This document shows, one piece after another, positions 45,587-54,439 of a DNA stretch of 64,000 nucleotides (positions are counted from its first letter, which is position 1; every line of letters starts with the position of its first letter). Origin of the DNA: Streptomyces microflavus (GTDB taxonomy: Bacteria > Actinomycetota > Actinomycetes > Streptomycetales > Streptomycetaceae); contig NZ_BMUG01000001.1 of the NCBI RefSeq assembly GCF_014650075.1, positions 572,710-636,709 of the forward strand, written 5' to 3'. The notes beneath the pieces are model-generated. The model saw only the letters and a list, made by a program, of their open reading frames with translations. It did no database searches and was not told where the DNA came from. Made by a program: the position numbers and the translations under genes.

Positions 45587-46291
45587 GTGCGGTCAGCCAA
45601 AGGACAACGCGCTCTGAGGCCGGTCTTCTGCGGCATCCGCACGGTCTGGGACGCCGTCGGGGACGGCGCCTTCTTCTGCCCCGGCTGCGGCGGGGACCGC
45701 AACTACCGCCGCCTCACCGGCCGCCGCCGGCTCACCGTCCTCGGCATCCCGCTGGCCCGCCGCGGCGAGACCGGGCCCGTCGTGGAGTGCGCCGCCTGCC
45801 GCGCCCGCTTCGCCACCGACGCCCTGGACCACCCCACCACCACCCGGTTCTCCTCGATGCTCCGGGAGGCCGTCCACACCGTCACCCTGGCCGTCCTCGC
45901 GGCCGGCGGGACCACCTCCCGCACGGTCCTGGACACCGCGGTCGCGGTCGTACGCGACGCCGGGCTCGACGACTGCACCCAGGAGCAGCTGTACACCGTG
46001 GTGGAGGTGCTGGCCGCCGACACCGGCTACGGCGGCAGGTCCGACCCCGCGGCCGAGGCGTGCGGCGCGACCCTCGCCATCGAGCTCCACGAGGTTCTGG
46101 CCCCGCTCGCCCCGCACCTGGCCACCGCCGGCCGCGAGTCGGTCCTCCTCCAGGGCGCCCGCATCGCGCTCGCCGACGGGCCCTACAGCGCGGCCGAGCG
46201 CGAGGTCCTGACGACGGTGGGCGGCGCCCTGAAGCTCCCGTCCGACGACACGGCCCGCCTACTGGCAGCCGCGGCCCGCACGCCCTCCTAG
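45587..46291 (+). CDS. TerB-like protein with zinc-ribbon N-terminus
   Basis: The product is 234 residues. The N-terminal part has two Cys pairs (CPGCGGD and CAACRA) forming a zinc-ribbon, and the C-terminal half is a helical TerB-like domain (ARIALADGPYSAAEREVL). TerB-domain proteins are linked to tellurite and stress responses, but the role of these actinobacterial forms is unclear. The GTG at 45587 has GGAGG at 45574-45578; the frame stays open upstream to 45527. Confidence 0.8.
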   Translation: MRSAKGQRALRPVFCGIRTVWDAVGDGAFFCPGCGGDRNYRRLTGRRRLTVLGIPLARRGETGPVVECAACRARFATDALDHPTTTRFSSMLREAVHTVTLAVLAAGGTTSRTVLDTAVAVVRDAGLDDCTQEQLYTVVEVLAADTGYGGRSDPAAEACGATLAIELHEVLAPLAPHLATAGRESVLLQGARIALADGPYSAAEREVLTTVGGALKLPSDDTARLLAAAARTPS

Positions 46292-46360
46292 GGGCTCCTG
46301 GGGCATCCCGGGACTTCCCAATAGGCGAACGGCCGTCCGGGTGTGCGTGACAATGGCTCC

Positions 46361-47107
46361 ATGAGCTTGTTCCGGGACGACGGCGTCGTGCTGCGTACGC
46401 AGAAACTGGGCGAGGCCGACCGGATCATCACGATCCTGACCCGTGGCCACGGCCGGGTCCGCGCTGTCGCCCGGGGGGTGCGCCGCACCAAGTCCAAGTT
46501 CGGGGCCCGCCTGGAACCCTTCTCCCACGTCGACGTGCAGTTCTTCGCCCGAGGCAGCGAGCTGATCGGGCGCGGCCTGCCGCTCTGCACCCAGAGCGAG
46601 ACCATCGCCCCGTACGGCGGCGGGATCGTCGCCGACTACGCCCGCTACACCGCCGGCACCGCGATGCTGGAGACCGCCGAGCGGTTCACCGACCACGAGG
46701 GCGAGCCGGCCGTCCAGCAGTACCTGCTCCTCGTCGGCGGCCTGCGCACCCTCGCCCGGGGCGAGCACGCGCCCCATCTGATCCTGGACGCGTTCCTGCT
46801 GCGCTCGCTCGCGGTCAACGGGTACGCGCCGAGCTTCGAGGACTGCGCCAAGTGCGGAATGCCGGGTCCGAACCGGTTCTTCTCCGTCGCCGCGGGGGGC
46901 GTCATATGCGGTGACTGCCGGGTCCCCGGGAGCGTCGTACCCTCGGCACAGGCCCTGGGGCTGCTGAGCGCGCTGCTCAGCGGCGACTGGGCGACGGCGG
47001 ACGCCTGCGAGGCACGCCATGTCAGGGAGGGGAGCGGGCTGGTGTCCGCCTATCTGCACTGGCACCTGGAGCGCGGTCTGCGCTCGCTGCGGTACGTGGA
47101 GAAGTGA
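46361..47107 (+). CDS. recO: DNA repair protein RecO
   Basis: The product is 248 residues. It has an N-terminal OB fold (VVLRTQKLGEADRIITILTR) and a C-terminal zinc site with CAKCG and CGDC. It loads RecA with RecF and RecR at gaps. The ATG at 46361 lies 6 bases after GACAAT (46349-46354) without a ribosome site. It is followed by uppS, an order I recall as common in actinobacteria. Confidence 0.95.
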   Translation: MSLFRDDGVVLRTQKLGEADRIITILTRGHGRVRAVARGVRRTKSKFGARLEPFSHVDVQFFARGSELIGRGLPLCTQSETIAPYGGGIVADYARYTAGTAMLETAERFTDHEGEPAVQQYLLLVGGLRTLARGEHAPHLILDAFLLRSLAVNGYAPSFEDCAKCGMPGPNRFFSVAAGGVICGDCRVPGSVVPSAQALGLLSALLSGDWATADACEARHVREGSGLVSAYLHWHLERGLRSLRYVEK

Positions 47108-47168
47108 CGCGGGCCCCAAGAGAGCGACGCGTTGCGTGAAGAAGTGACACAGGGAGACTGAGAAGCTC

Positions 47169-47999
47169 ATGGCAGTACGCGGGATCCTCGGCGGCCGTAA
47201 CCGGCGCACGTACAAGACCCCCGAGCCGCACCCCTCGGGCGCGACGCCTCCGAAGATCCCCGGCGAGCTGGTGCCCCAGCACGTCGCCGTCGTGATGGAC
47301 GGTAACGGCCGCTGGGCCAAGGAGCGGGGTCTGCCCCGCACCGAGGGCCACAAGGTCGGTGAGGGCGTCGTCATGGACGTTCTCAAGGGGTGTATCGAGA
47401 TGGGCGTCAAGAACCTCTCGCTCTACGCCTTCTCCACGGAGAACTGGAAGCGCTCGCCGGACGAGGTGAAGTTCCTGATGAACTTCAACCGTGACGTGAT
47501 CCGCCGCCGCCGCGACGAGATGGACGAGCTCGGCATCCGGATCCGCTGGGTGGGCCGCATGCCCAAGCTGTGGAAGTCCGTCGTCCAGGAGCTTCAGGTC
47601 GCCCAGGAGCAGACCAAGGACAACGACAGGATGACGCTGTACTTCTGCGTCAACTACGGCGGCCGCGCCGAGATCGCGGACGCCGCGCAGGCCATTGCCC
47701 GGGATGTGGCGGCCGGGAAGCTCGACCCGTCCAAGGTGAACGAGAAGACCGTCGCGAAGTACATGTACTACCCGGACATGCCGGACGTGGACCTCTTCGT
47801 GCGTCCCAGCGGCGAGCAGCGCACCTCGAACTACCTGATCTGGCAGAGCGCGTACGCCGAGATGGTCTTCCAGGACGTTCTGTGGCCGGATTTCGACCGT
47901 CGGGACCTGTGGCGGGCCTGCCTGGAGTACGCCCAGCGCGACCGCCGCTTCGGCGGGGCGCAGGAGGCGGCGGAGGCGGCGGAGGCCGCCAAGAAGTGA
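47169..47999 (+). CDS. uppS: Isoprenyl transferase (undecaprenyl/polyprenyl diphosphate synthase)
   Basis: The product is 276 residues, a cis-prenyltransferase with [19 protein letters not shown] (catalytic Asp and substrate site), [10 protein letters not shown] and [18 protein letters not shown]. It makes long-chain polyprenyl diphosphate for cell-wall lipid carriers. The ATG at 47169 follows a GGGAG-type site. The gene ends at a hairpin shared with zur. Confidence 0.94.
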   Translation: MAVRGILGGRNRRTYKTPEPHPSGATPPKIPGELVPQHVAVVMDGNGRWAKERGLPRTEGHKVGEGVVMDVLKGCIEMGVKNLSLYAFSTENWKRSPDEVKFLMNFNRDVIRRRRDEMDELGIRIRWVGRMPKLWKSVVQELQVAQEQTKDNDRMTLYFCVNYGGRAEIADAAQAIARDVAAGKLDPSKVNEKTVAKYMYYPDMPDVDLFVRPSGEQRTSNYLIWQSAYAEMVFQDVLWPDFDRRDLWRACLEYAQRDRRFGGAQEAAEAAEAAKK

Positions 48000-48012
48000 C
48001 GTAGGACGTAAG

Positions 48013-48043
48013 AAGGGCCCCTGTACGCGTACAGGGGCCCCTT
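48013..48043. terminator. Bidirectional terminator between uppS and zur
   Basis: Inverted repeat 48013-48026 with 48029-48043 (one bulged base), ending in TTTACGTT on the plus strand, between convergent genes. Confidence 0.75.
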
Positions 48044-48056
48044 TACGTTCGCGCGC

Positions 48057-48491
48057 TTACTTCTTGCTCGCGGCGCACTCCGCACAGGTGCCGAAGATCT
48101 CGACGGTGTGCGCGACGTTCACATAGCCGTGCTGGGCGGCGATCGTCTCGGCCCACTGTTCGACGGCGGGACCCTCGACCTCCACCGCCTTGCCGCAGAG
48201 CCGGCAGACCAGGTGGTGGTGATGGTCACCGGTCGAGCACCGCCGGTAGACGGCCTCGCCCTCGGTGGTGCGCAGGACGTCGACCTCGCCCGCGTCGGCG
48301 AGGGACTGCAGGGTCCGGTAGACCGTGGTCAGGCCCACGGAGTCGCCGCGGTGTTTGAGCACGTCGTGCAGCTCCTGGGCGCTGCGGAACTCGGCGACCT
48401 CGTCGAGGGCCGCCGCCACCGCCGCTCGCTGCCGGGTGGACCGGCCGCGTACCGGCGCTGCGTTCGTGCCACTGATCGGCGCCGTGGCCAC
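48057..48491 (-). CDS. zur: Zinc uptake regulator (Fur family)
   Basis: The product is 144 residues. The winged helix (TRQRAAVAAALDEV, GLTTVYRTLQSL) is followed by metal sites: HHHHLVCRLC and CAEC Cys pairs, and His residues in the dimerisation domain. Zur with zinc represses uptake genes. Identity rests on close resemblance to Streptomyces Zur and on the adjacent znu operon. The GTG at 48491 has GAGGAGG 5 bases upstream; the frame is open further upstream but without a better site. Confidence 0.93.
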   Translation of the reverse strand: MATAPISGTNAAPVRGRSTRQRAAVAAALDEVAEFRSAQELHDVLKHRGDSVGLTTVYRTLQSLADAGEVDVLRTTEGEAVYRRCSTGDHHHHLVCRLCGKAVEVEGPAVEQWAETIAAQHGYVNVAHTVEIFGTCAECAASKK

Positions 48492-48556
48492 AGGTGCCTC
48501 CTCGTGTCGCCCGTACATGTGTCGGGCCATTGTGCCAGCCCGCCCGGGCGCCGCAC

Positions 48557-49456
48557 TCAAACGCGCACGTCACCCGAGGACCGGCGGGCCGCCGGTACCT
48601 CCAGGGTGCACTCGGCCCCCTTCGCCTCGCTCGCCCTCGCCCGCCGTTTCGCGAGCGGAGCCGCGAGCGCGGTCAGCGCGACGAACACCGCGATGGCCAG
48701 CAGCACGATCGTCGCGCCCGGCGGGACGTCCTGGTAGTACGAGGTCACGGTGCCGGCCAGGGTCACGGCCGTGCCGATCACCACGGCGAGCACGAACGTC
48801 ACCTTGAAGGACTTGGTGATCTGCTGGGCGGCCGCCACCGGCACCACCATCAGCGCGCTGACCAGCAGCAGCCCGACGACCCGCATCGCGACGGTCACCG
48901 TCACGGCGGCCGTGACCGCGATCAGCAGGTTCAGCACCCGCACCGGCAGCCCGGTGACCCGGGCGAACTCCTCGTCCTGGCTGACCGCGAAGAGCTGCCG
49001 CCGCAGCCCCACGGTGACCAGCACCACGAAGGCGGCCAGCACGCAGATCGCGATGACGTCCGACTCGGAGACGGTGGCGAGCGAGCCGAAGAGGTACGAG
49101 GTCAGGTTGGCGTTGGAACCCGTGTCCGACAGGTTGATCAGCATGACGCCGCCCGCCATGCCCCCGTAGAAGAGCATCGCCAGGGCGAGGTCGCCGCGCG
49201 TGTGCCCGTACCAGCGGATCAGCTCCATGACGACCGCACCGGCCACGGCGACGGCGGTGGCCATCCAGACGGGGCTGGTCGAGAGCAGGAAGCCGAGGCC
49301 GACACCGGTCATCGCGATGTGCCCGATGCCGTCGCCCATCAGGGCCTGCCGGCGCTGGACCAGGTAGATGCCGATGGCGGGCGCGGTGATGCCGACCAGG
49401 ACGGCCGCGATGAGCGCCCGCTGCATGAAGGGAGGGTTGAGGAATTCGAACAGCAT
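48557..49456 (-). CDS. znuB: Zinc ABC transporter permease
   Basis: The product is 299 residues with about eight hydrophobic segments and the ABC-3 family pattern (LVQRRQALMGDGIGHIAMTG). It is the membrane channel of the zinc importer. Its ATG shares one base with the znuC stop (TGATG), so the two are coupled. The last gene of the znuACB operon, it ends 66 bases before zur begins. Confidence 0.94.
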   Translation of the reverse strand: MLFEFLNPPFMQRALIAAVLVGITAPAIGIYLVQRRQALMGDGIGHIAMTGVGLGFLLSTSPVWMATAVAVAGAVVMELIRWYGHTRGDLALAMLFYGGMAGGVMLINLSDTGSNANLTSYLFGSLATVSESDVIAICVLAAFVVLVTVGLRRQLFAVSQDEEFARVTGLPVRVLNLLIAVTAAVTVTVAMRVVGLLLVSALMVVPVAAAQQITKSFKVTFVLAVVIGTAVTLAGTVTSYYQDVPPGATIVLLAIAVFVALTALAAPLAKRRARASEAKGAECTLEVPAARRSSGDVRV

Positions 49457-50238
49457 CAGGTCAGCAGTCCCGTCCGTACGGGCTCGTCGGCCGCGTGGGG
49501 GTGTACGTGGTCGTGGCCGGGCAGCGCGTGCTGGCCGAGCGCCTCGGGCGGCGGGCCGTCGTGCGTCACGCAGCCGTCGCGCAGGACCACGGCCCGGTCG
49601 ATCAGGGGCTCCAGCGGGCCCAGCTCGTGCAGCACGAGGAGTACGGAGGTGGAGAGGGCCACCTGCTCGCGCAGGGTCCCCGCCAGGATCTCCTGGCTGG
49701 CCAGGTCCACCCCGGCCATCGGCTCGTCCATGATCAGCAGCTCCGGCTCGGCGGCCAGGGCGCGGGCGATCAGGACCCGCTGGTGCTGGCCGCCCGACAG
49801 GGCGCTCACGGAGTCCTTGGCGCGGTCGGCGAGGCCCACCAGCTCGATCGCCCGGTCCACGGCCCTGCGGTCCGCCTTCCCGGGCCACCGCAGCTTCGTC
49901 ACCGCCAGCCGGCCGGAGGCGACGACCTCGCGGATCGTGGCGGGGACCCCGCCGGCGGCCGTGGTGCGCTGGGGCACGTAACCGATCCGGCCCCACTGCC
50001 GGAAGCGGCGCAGCTCGGTGCCGAACAGCTCGACGGTGCCGCCGGTCAGCGGGACCTGGCCGATGACGGACCGTACGGCGGTGGACTTGCCGGAGCCGTT
50101 GGCGCCCAGCAGGGCGACGACCTCGCCGCGGTGCACGGCCAGGTCCACCCCGCGCAGCACGGGGCGCGCGCCGAGGGTGGCCGTGGCGCCGCGCAGGCTG
50201 ACCACGGGCTCGCGGGTGCTGTTCTCACGCTCCGGCAT
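49456..50238 (-). CDS. znuC: Zinc ABC transporter ATP-binding protein
   Basis: The product is 260 residues. Walker A is GANGSGKST (45-53), Q-loop VPQR, signature LSGGQ and Walker B LLIMDEP; the C-terminal tail is His-rich (HALPGHDHVHPHA), a likely zinc-handling extension. It powers the importer. The ATG at 50238 has GGAGG about 6 bases upstream; it lies 36 bases from znuA. Confidence 0.95.
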   Translation of the reverse strand: MPERENSTREPVVSLRGATATLGARPVLRGVDLAVHRGEVVALLGANGSGKSTAVRSVIGQVPLTGGTVELFGTELRRFRQWGRIGYVPQRTTAAGGVPATIREVVASGRLAVTKLRWPGKADRRAVDRAIELVGLADRAKDSVSALSGGQHQRVLIARALAAEPELLIMDEPMAGVDLASQEILAGTLREQVALSTSVLLVLHELGPLEPLIDRAVVLRDGCVTHDGPPPEALGQHALPGHDHVHPHAADEPVRTGLLT

Positions 50239-50274
50239 GAGCGCCTCCGATCCGGATGTCACGGGTGGTACGGG

Positions 50275-51297
50275 TCACTTCGCGCCGAGTGCCTTCTGCA
50301 GCGCGCTGAGGTTGGACTCCATGACCTCGATGTAGTCAGCGCCCTGGGACTTCTTCGTGATTCCCTCCAGCGGGTCCAGGACGCCGGTCTTCAGCCCGGT
50401 GTCCTTCGCGAGGGTCTTCGCGGTCCTGTCGCTGGCGAGCGTCTCGAAGAAGACCGTGGTGGCCTTCTCCTTCTCCGCGATGGTGTGGATCTCCTGGATC
50501 CGGGCGGGGCTCGGCTCGGCCTCGGGGTCGATGCCGGCGATGCCCTGCTGGGTGAGCCCGTAGCGCTCGGCGAGGTAGCCGAAGGCGGAGTGGGTGGTGA
50601 TGAAGGTCTTGGTGGCGGTGTTCTTCAGCCCGGTCTCGTACGCCGTGTTCAGCTTGTTCAGCTCACCGACCAGGGCCTCGGTGTTCTTCTTGTAGTCGGC
50701 GGCGTGGTCGGGGTCGGCCTTCTCCAGGGACTTCCCGACGCCCTTGGCGACCTCGGCGTACTTCACCGGGTCCAGCCAGATGTGCGGGTCGGCGCCGCCC
50801 TCCTCGCCGTGGTTGTGGCCGTCGCCCTCGGCGTGCTCCTCGTGGGCCTCGTCCTCGTGGGCTTCCTCTTCGTGGGCTTCCTCTTCGTGCCCGTGGTCGT
50901 GGCCGCTGACCTCGGAGCCGTGGTCCTCCAGCGTGGTGAGGGTCGCGGCGTCGACGGTGTTCTTCACACCGGACTGCTTGATCGCATCGTCCACGGCGGG
51001 CTGGATGCCCTTGAGGTACAGCACGTAGTCGGACTCACTGATGGAGCCGATCTGGCGGGGGGCGAGCTCCAGGTCGTGCGGCTCGACGCCCGGCTTGGTG
51101 AGGCTGGTGACGGCGACGTGCTCGCCGCCGATCCGCTCGGCCAGGAACTGCATCGGGTAGAACGACGCGGTCACCTTCAGCTTGTCGCCGTTGCCCCCGT
51201 CCGCTGCGTTGGAGGTGGAGCAGGCCGAAAGAGCGGTCAGACCGAGGACGACTGCTCCGGCGACGGCGGTGGTGGGTATGAGGCGGCGTACGTTCAT
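50275..51297 (-). CDS. znuA: Zinc-binding lipoprotein of the zinc importer
   Basis: The product is 340 residues, a cluster A-I substrate-binding protein. It has a signal peptide with lipobox LSAC (Cys26), zinc ligands in PHIWLDP and THSAFGY, and a long His/Glu/Asp-rich loop near 130-165 typical of zinc-specific ZnuA. It delivers zinc to ZnuB. Zinc control is evident from two Zur boxes at the start. The ATG at 51297 lies 7 bases after a GAAAAT -10, so its transcript is probably leaderless. Confidence 0.94.
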   Translation of the reverse strand: MNVRRLIPTTAVAGAVVLGLTALSACSTSNAADGGNGDKLKVTASFYPMQFLAERIGGEHVAVTSLTKPGVEPHDLELAPRQIGSISESDYVLYLKGIQPAVDDAIKQSGVKNTVDAATLTTLEDHGSEVSGHDHGHEEEAHEEEAHEDEAHEEHAEGDGHNHGEEGGADPHIWLDPVKYAEVAKGVGKSLEKADPDHAADYKKNTEALVGELNKLNTAYETGLKNTATKTFITTHSAFGYLAERYGLTQQGIAGIDPEAEPSPARIQEIHTIAEKEKATTVFFETLASDRTAKTLAKDTGLKTGVLDPLEGITKKSQGADYIEVMESNLSALQKALGAK

Positions 51298-51311
51298 GAC
51301 AGTCATTTTCA
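51297..51311 (-). promoter_or_regulatory. Zur box 1 (overlaps znuA -10)
   Basis: TGAAAATGACTGTCA on the minus strand, a 15-bp imperfect palindrome close to the Zur consensus TGAAAATGATTTTCA type. It covers the -10 hexamer GAAAAT (51305-51310). Confidence 0.8.
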
Positions 51312-51334
51312 ACAAAAGTGGAAACGATTGTCAA
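51305..51334 (-). promoter_or_regulatory. znuA promoter
   Basis: Consensus -35 TTGACA (51329-51334) and -10 GAAAAT (51305-51310) with an 18-base spacer on the minus strand; the predicted start coincides with the znuA ATG. Confidence 0.75.
51319..51333 (-). promoter_or_regulatory. Zur box 2 (overlaps znuA -35)
   Basis: TGACAATCGTTTCCA on the minus strand, a second 15-bp Zur-type palindrome, 22 bp from the first (two helical turns). It covers the -35 region. Confidence 0.8.
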
Positions 51335-51474
51335 CAAGGCAGATGAGATGCCCGGAACATCACATAGGGAGGGGCCGAAGATCGTCGAAGGCCCCACCGA
51401 TTTGATCCCAGGGGTGCGCCCGCCGGTAATCTGAAGCATTCGCCGTTCGTCGCCGTCGTAATGAAGAGAGCACC

Positions 51475-52857
51475 GTGGCCGCCGACAAGATCGACACCAT
51501 CGTCAGCCTGAGCAAGCGCCGTGGCTTCGTCTACCCCTCCAGTGAGATCTACGGTGGTCAGCGCGCCGCCTGGGACTACGGGCCGCTGGGCGTCGAGATG
51601 AAGGAGAACCTGAAGCGCCAGTGGTGGCGCTACATGGTCACCGCGCGCGAGGACGTGGTCGGTCTCGACTCGTCGGTCATCCTGGCCCCGGACGTCTGGG
51701 TCGCCTCGGGCCACGTCGCCACCTTCTCGGACCCGCTGACCGAGTGCACCTCCTGTCACAAGCGCTACCGCGCCGACCACCTGGAGGAGGCGTACGAGGA
51801 GAAGCACGGCAAGCCGCCGGTCAACGGCCTCGCCGACCTCAACTGCCCCAACTGCGGTAACAAGGGCACCTTCACGGAGCCCAAGGAGTTCTCGGGCCTG
51901 CTCTCCACCCACCTCGGCCCCACCCAGGACTCCGGCTCGGTCGCCTACCTGCGCCCCGAGACCGCCCAGGGCATCTTCACCAACTTCGGCCAGGTGCAGC
52001 AGACTTCGCGCAAGAAGCCGCCGTTCGGCATCGCGCAGGTCGGCAAGTCCTTCCGGAACGAGATCACTCCGGGCAACTTCATCTTCCGGACCCGCGAGTT
52101 CGAGCAGATGGAGATGGAGTTCTTCGTCAAGCCGGGCGAGGACGAGGAGTGGCAGGAGTACTGGATGGACCAGCGCTGGAACTGGTACACGGACCTCGGC
52201 ATGCGCGAGGAGAACATGCGCTGGTTCGAGCACCCCAAGGAGAAGCTCTCCCACTACTCCAAGCGCACCGCCGACATCGAGTACCGCTTCCGCTTCGGCG
52301 GCAGCGAGTGGGGCGAGCTGGAGGGTGTGGCCAACCGCACCGACTTCGACCTCAAGGCGCACTCCGAGGCGTCGGGCACCGACCTGTCGTACTTCGACCA
52401 GGAGGCCGGCGAGCGCTGGACGCCGTACGTCATCGAGCCCGCGGCCGGTGTCGGCCGCGCGATGCTGGCGTTCCTCCTCGACGCCTACATCGAGGACGAG
52501 GCGCCCAACGCCAAGGGCGTCATGGAGAAGCGCACCGTGATGCGCCTCGACCCGCGCCTGGCGCCGGTCAAGGTCGCGGTCCTGCCGCTGTCGCGCAACC
52601 CGCAGCTCTCGCCGAAGGCCAAGGGCCTGGCAACGGACCTGCGCAAGAACTGGAACATCGAGTTCGACGACGCGGGCGCGATCGGCCGCCGCTACCGCCG
52701 CCAGGACGAGATCGGCACCCCGTTCTGCGTGACCGTCGACTTCGACACCCTCGACGACAACGCGGTGACCGTGCGTGAGCGCGACACCATGAAGCAGGAG
52801 CGCGTCTCCCTGGACCAGATCCAGGCCTACCTCGGCGCCCGCCTCATCGGCTGCTGA
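51475..52857 (+). CDS. glyS: Glycyl-tRNA synthetase (single-chain, alpha-2 type)
   Basis: The product is 460 residues, the class II eukaryote-like GlyRS found in actinobacteria. Class II motif 2 ([20 protein letters not shown]), motif 3 ([12 protein letters not shown]), a zinc-ribbon-like insert ([16 protein letters not shown]) and a C-terminal anticodon-binding domain are present. The start is GTG at 51475. It is divergent from znuA and followed by a strong terminator. Confidence 0.97.
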   Translation: MAADKIDTIVSLSKRRGFVYPSSEIYGGQRAAWDYGPLGVEMKENLKRQWWRYMVTAREDVVGLDSSVILAPDVWVASGHVATFSDPLTECTSCHKRYRADHLEEAYEEKHGKPPVNGLADLNCPNCGNKGTFTEPKEFSGLLSTHLGPTQDSGSVAYLRPETAQGIFTNFGQVQQTSRKKPPFGIAQVGKSFRNEITPGNFIFRTREFEQMEMEFFVKPGEDEEWQEYWMDQRWNWYTDLGMREENMRWFEHPKEKLSHYSKRTADIEYRFRFGGSEWGELEGVANRTDFDLKAHSEASGTDLSYFDQEAGERWTPYVIEPAAGVGRAMLAFLLDAYIEDEAPNAKGVMEKRTVMRLDPRLAPVKVAVLPLSRNPQLSPKAKGLATDLRKNWNIEFDDAGAIGRRYRRQDEIGTPFCVTVDFDTLDDNAVTVRERDTMKQERVSLDQIQAYLGARLIGC

Positions 52858-52877
52858 CGCCCCCGTAAGCGCGTGAG

Positions 52878-52907
52878 GCCCCCGGTTCCGGGTACGGAAC
52901 CGGGGGC
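52878..52907 (+). terminator. Terminator after glyS
   Basis: Perfect 13-bp stem (52878-52890 with 52895-52907), GGTA loop, followed by TTCGTCGT. Confidence 0.85.
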
Positions 52908-52939
52908 TTCGTCGTACAGTCCATTCGTCGTACAGTCCA
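52908..52939 (+). repeat. 16-bp perfect tandem duplication
   Basis: TTCGTCGTACAGTCCA occurs twice head-to-tail between the glyS terminator and the next small gene. It duplicates a GTACAGT element that could act as a -10, so it may double a promoter. Confidence 0.6.
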
Positions 52940-52973
52940 CCGGAGCCCCCGCCGTCGTTCCGGGAGGTACGCG

Positions 52974-53177
52974 ATGCCGTCCATCACCACCAGCAAGGTC
53001 AGCAGATGGGACCAGCACGGGCGTGAACACGTCGTGCAGGTAAGGAAGTCGGGCATGTCGCGTGAGCTGACCTGCTCCACCTGCGGCTGGCGCCGCTCGG
53101 CGCAGTTCCTGCCCTGGCTCAAGGCTCAGGAGCACCTGACCGAGGCCCACCAGGCGACGGTCGACCCGACGGCCTGA
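52974..53177 (+). CDS. Small putative zinc-finger protein
   Basis: The product is 67 residues. CSTCGW followed later by LTEAH, with an earlier His, gives a C2H2-like arrangement (Cys-x2-Cys ... His), suggesting a compact zinc finger. The ATG at 52974 has GGGAGG at 52962-52967. The function is unknown; it appears to be a conserved Streptomyces small protein. Confidence 0.7.
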   Translation: MPSITTSKVSRWDQHGREHVVQVRKSGMSRELTCSTCGWRRSAQFLPWLKAQEHLTEAHQATVDPTA

Positions 53178-53220
53178 AATCCTGGTGCGGGGCGCTCCGG
53201 GAGCGGGGTACCGTTTCGGC

Positions 53221-53250
53221 ATGTCTTCGTTCTTCCAGATCTACGAGTGA
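53221..53250 (+). CDS. Nine-codon leaderless ORF (MSSFFQIYE)
   Basis: ATG at 53221 lies exactly 6 bases after TACCGT (53209-53214), the same geometry as the other leaderless starts here. The peptide ends in TGA at 53248-53250, 99 bases before the DUF6243 gene. It could be a leader peptide or a small protein; it could also be chance. Confidence 0.35.
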   Translation: MSSFFQIYE

Positions 53251-53349
53251 GAGCGCGGCGGGGGTCCGAACCACCCGCCGCCCACCGGACCGATCGATCT
53301 CGATCACCTGATCACTTCCGCCTCACCTCACCACGAATGGGAGAACGCC

Positions 53350-53568
53350 GTGGCCAAGAGCCGCAACAACCTTCTCGGCGTCGGCGGACAGCGCAAGAAG
53401 CTGTCCCGGGCCGAGCAGCAGGGCGCGGGTACCGCGCGCGACTCCGACCGCAAGGTCGCCGAGGACAAGAAGCAGGAGCTGGTGCGCAAGATGCGCGAGC
53501 GCGCCGAGGCCCAGGCGGCCACGGCCGCCGAGCCGGCCGAGCAGGACGCGCCGCCCGCACAGAGCTGA
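53350..53568 (+). CDS. DUF6243 family small basic protein
   Basis: The product is 72 residues, beginning MAKSRNNLLGVGGQRKKLSR, the DUF6243 pattern. It is highly charged and helical, with a disordered Ala/Glu-rich tail. Nucleic-acid binding is possible from its charge but unproven. The start is GTG at 53350 with GGGAGA about 5 bases before. A terminator follows. Confidence 0.75.
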   Translation: MAKSRNNLLGVGGQRKKLSRAEQQGAGTARDSDRKVAEDKKQELVRKMRERAEAQAATAAEPAEQDAPPAQS

Positions 53569-53593
53569 CACCTGAGCAGTACCCCGTACGACG

Positions 53594-53625
53594 GTGGGCC
53601 CGGATCATCCGTGATCCGGGCCCAC
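53594..53625 (+). terminator. Terminator after the DUF6243 gene
   Basis: Perfect 14-bp stem (53594-53607 with 53612-53625), TCCG loop, 25 bases past the stop. It also marks the left edge of the accessory cluster. Confidence 0.8.
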
Positions 53626-53665
53626 ACCCGTACCCGGGCGACGACCGAGCGAGAGGATGTTCAGC

Positions 53666-54439
53666 GTGGAGCGAGCCGGCAAGGACGACAGGGACCGCAT
53701 CGATGTGAACCGGGTGGACTGGGTCGACGTACCCGCCGGGAGCCTGTGGCGGGGCACTCCTGCCGATGCGGTGGCGGAGGTGGCCCGCCGTTACGCCGAC
53801 ACCGGGGTCCCGGAGGACTGGTACCGGAAGGAGGCCCCGCGCACCCGTGTCCGGGTGGAAGCCTTCCGGATGGCCCGTACCCCCGTCACGGTCGGCCAGT
53901 GGCGGCTGTTCGCGCGGGAGACCGGCGGGGTGACACCGTCCGACGCCCCCGCCGGCCACCCCGTGACCGGGGTCCGCCACGACGGGGCGGTGGCGTACTG
54001 CCGCTGGCTCGGGGAACGGATCGGTGAGCCCGGTCTCCGGCTGCCGACCGAGACGGAGTGGGAGCGTGCCGCGCGCGGGGACGACGACCGCGAGTTCCCC
54101 TGGGGGACGGAGTACCGCACCGGGCTGGCCAACCTGGTCGACCTGGGCCTCGGAACCACCACGCCGGTCGGCTCCTTCCCCCTGGGGGCAAGCCCGTTCG
54201 GGGTGCTCGACCTGGCGGGCAACGCCGACGAGTGGACCTCCACCCGCTACGCGCCCTACCCCGGCGCCCCCGACGGCGTACCGGAGGCCGAGGACTGGGC
54301 CCACGATCCGCACATCACCCGGGGCGGCGCGTTCTGCCACGACCGGGACCTCGCCCGGTGCGCCCGTCGGCACGGGGTGTACGAGCGGGATCTGTCGGCG
54401 ATCGGTGTCGGCTTCCGGCTGGCGGCTCCGGCCCGGTGA
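53666..54439 (+). CDS. Formylglycine-generating-enzyme / sulfatase-modifying-factor (FGE) domain protein
   Basis: The product is 257 residues. FGE-fold signatures are MARTPVTVGQWRLFARETGG, GVRHDGAVAYCRWLG, RLPTETEWERAARG, GVLDLAGNADEWTST and GVGFRLA. True FGEs are copper enzymes with a conserved Cys pair; cysteines here are few (YCRW, FCHD, RCARR), so catalysis of another kind, as in EgtB or biosynthetic FGE-like proteins, is possible. The GTG at 53666 has GAGAGG 9 bases upstream; the ATG at 53657 abuts that site. It converges on the MFS gene and overlaps it by 125 bases. Confidence 0.8.
   Translation: MERAGKDDRDRIDVNRVDWVDVPAGSLWRGTPADAVAEVARRYADTGVPEDWYRKEAPRTRVRVEAFRMARTPVTVGQWRLFARETGGVTPSDAPAGHPVTGVRHDGAVAYCRWLGERIGEPGLRLPTETEWERAARGDDDREFPWGTEYRTGLANLVDLGLGTTTPVGSFPLGASPFGVLDLAGNADEWTSTRYAPYPGAPDGVPEAEDWAHDPHITRGGAFCHDRDLARCARRHGVYERDLSAIGVGFRLAAPAR

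Noticed and set aside
53666..54439. Sulfatase activation system
   Set aside because: No sulfatase gene nearby and the conserved FGE cysteine pair is not evident; a biosynthetic role is favoured.
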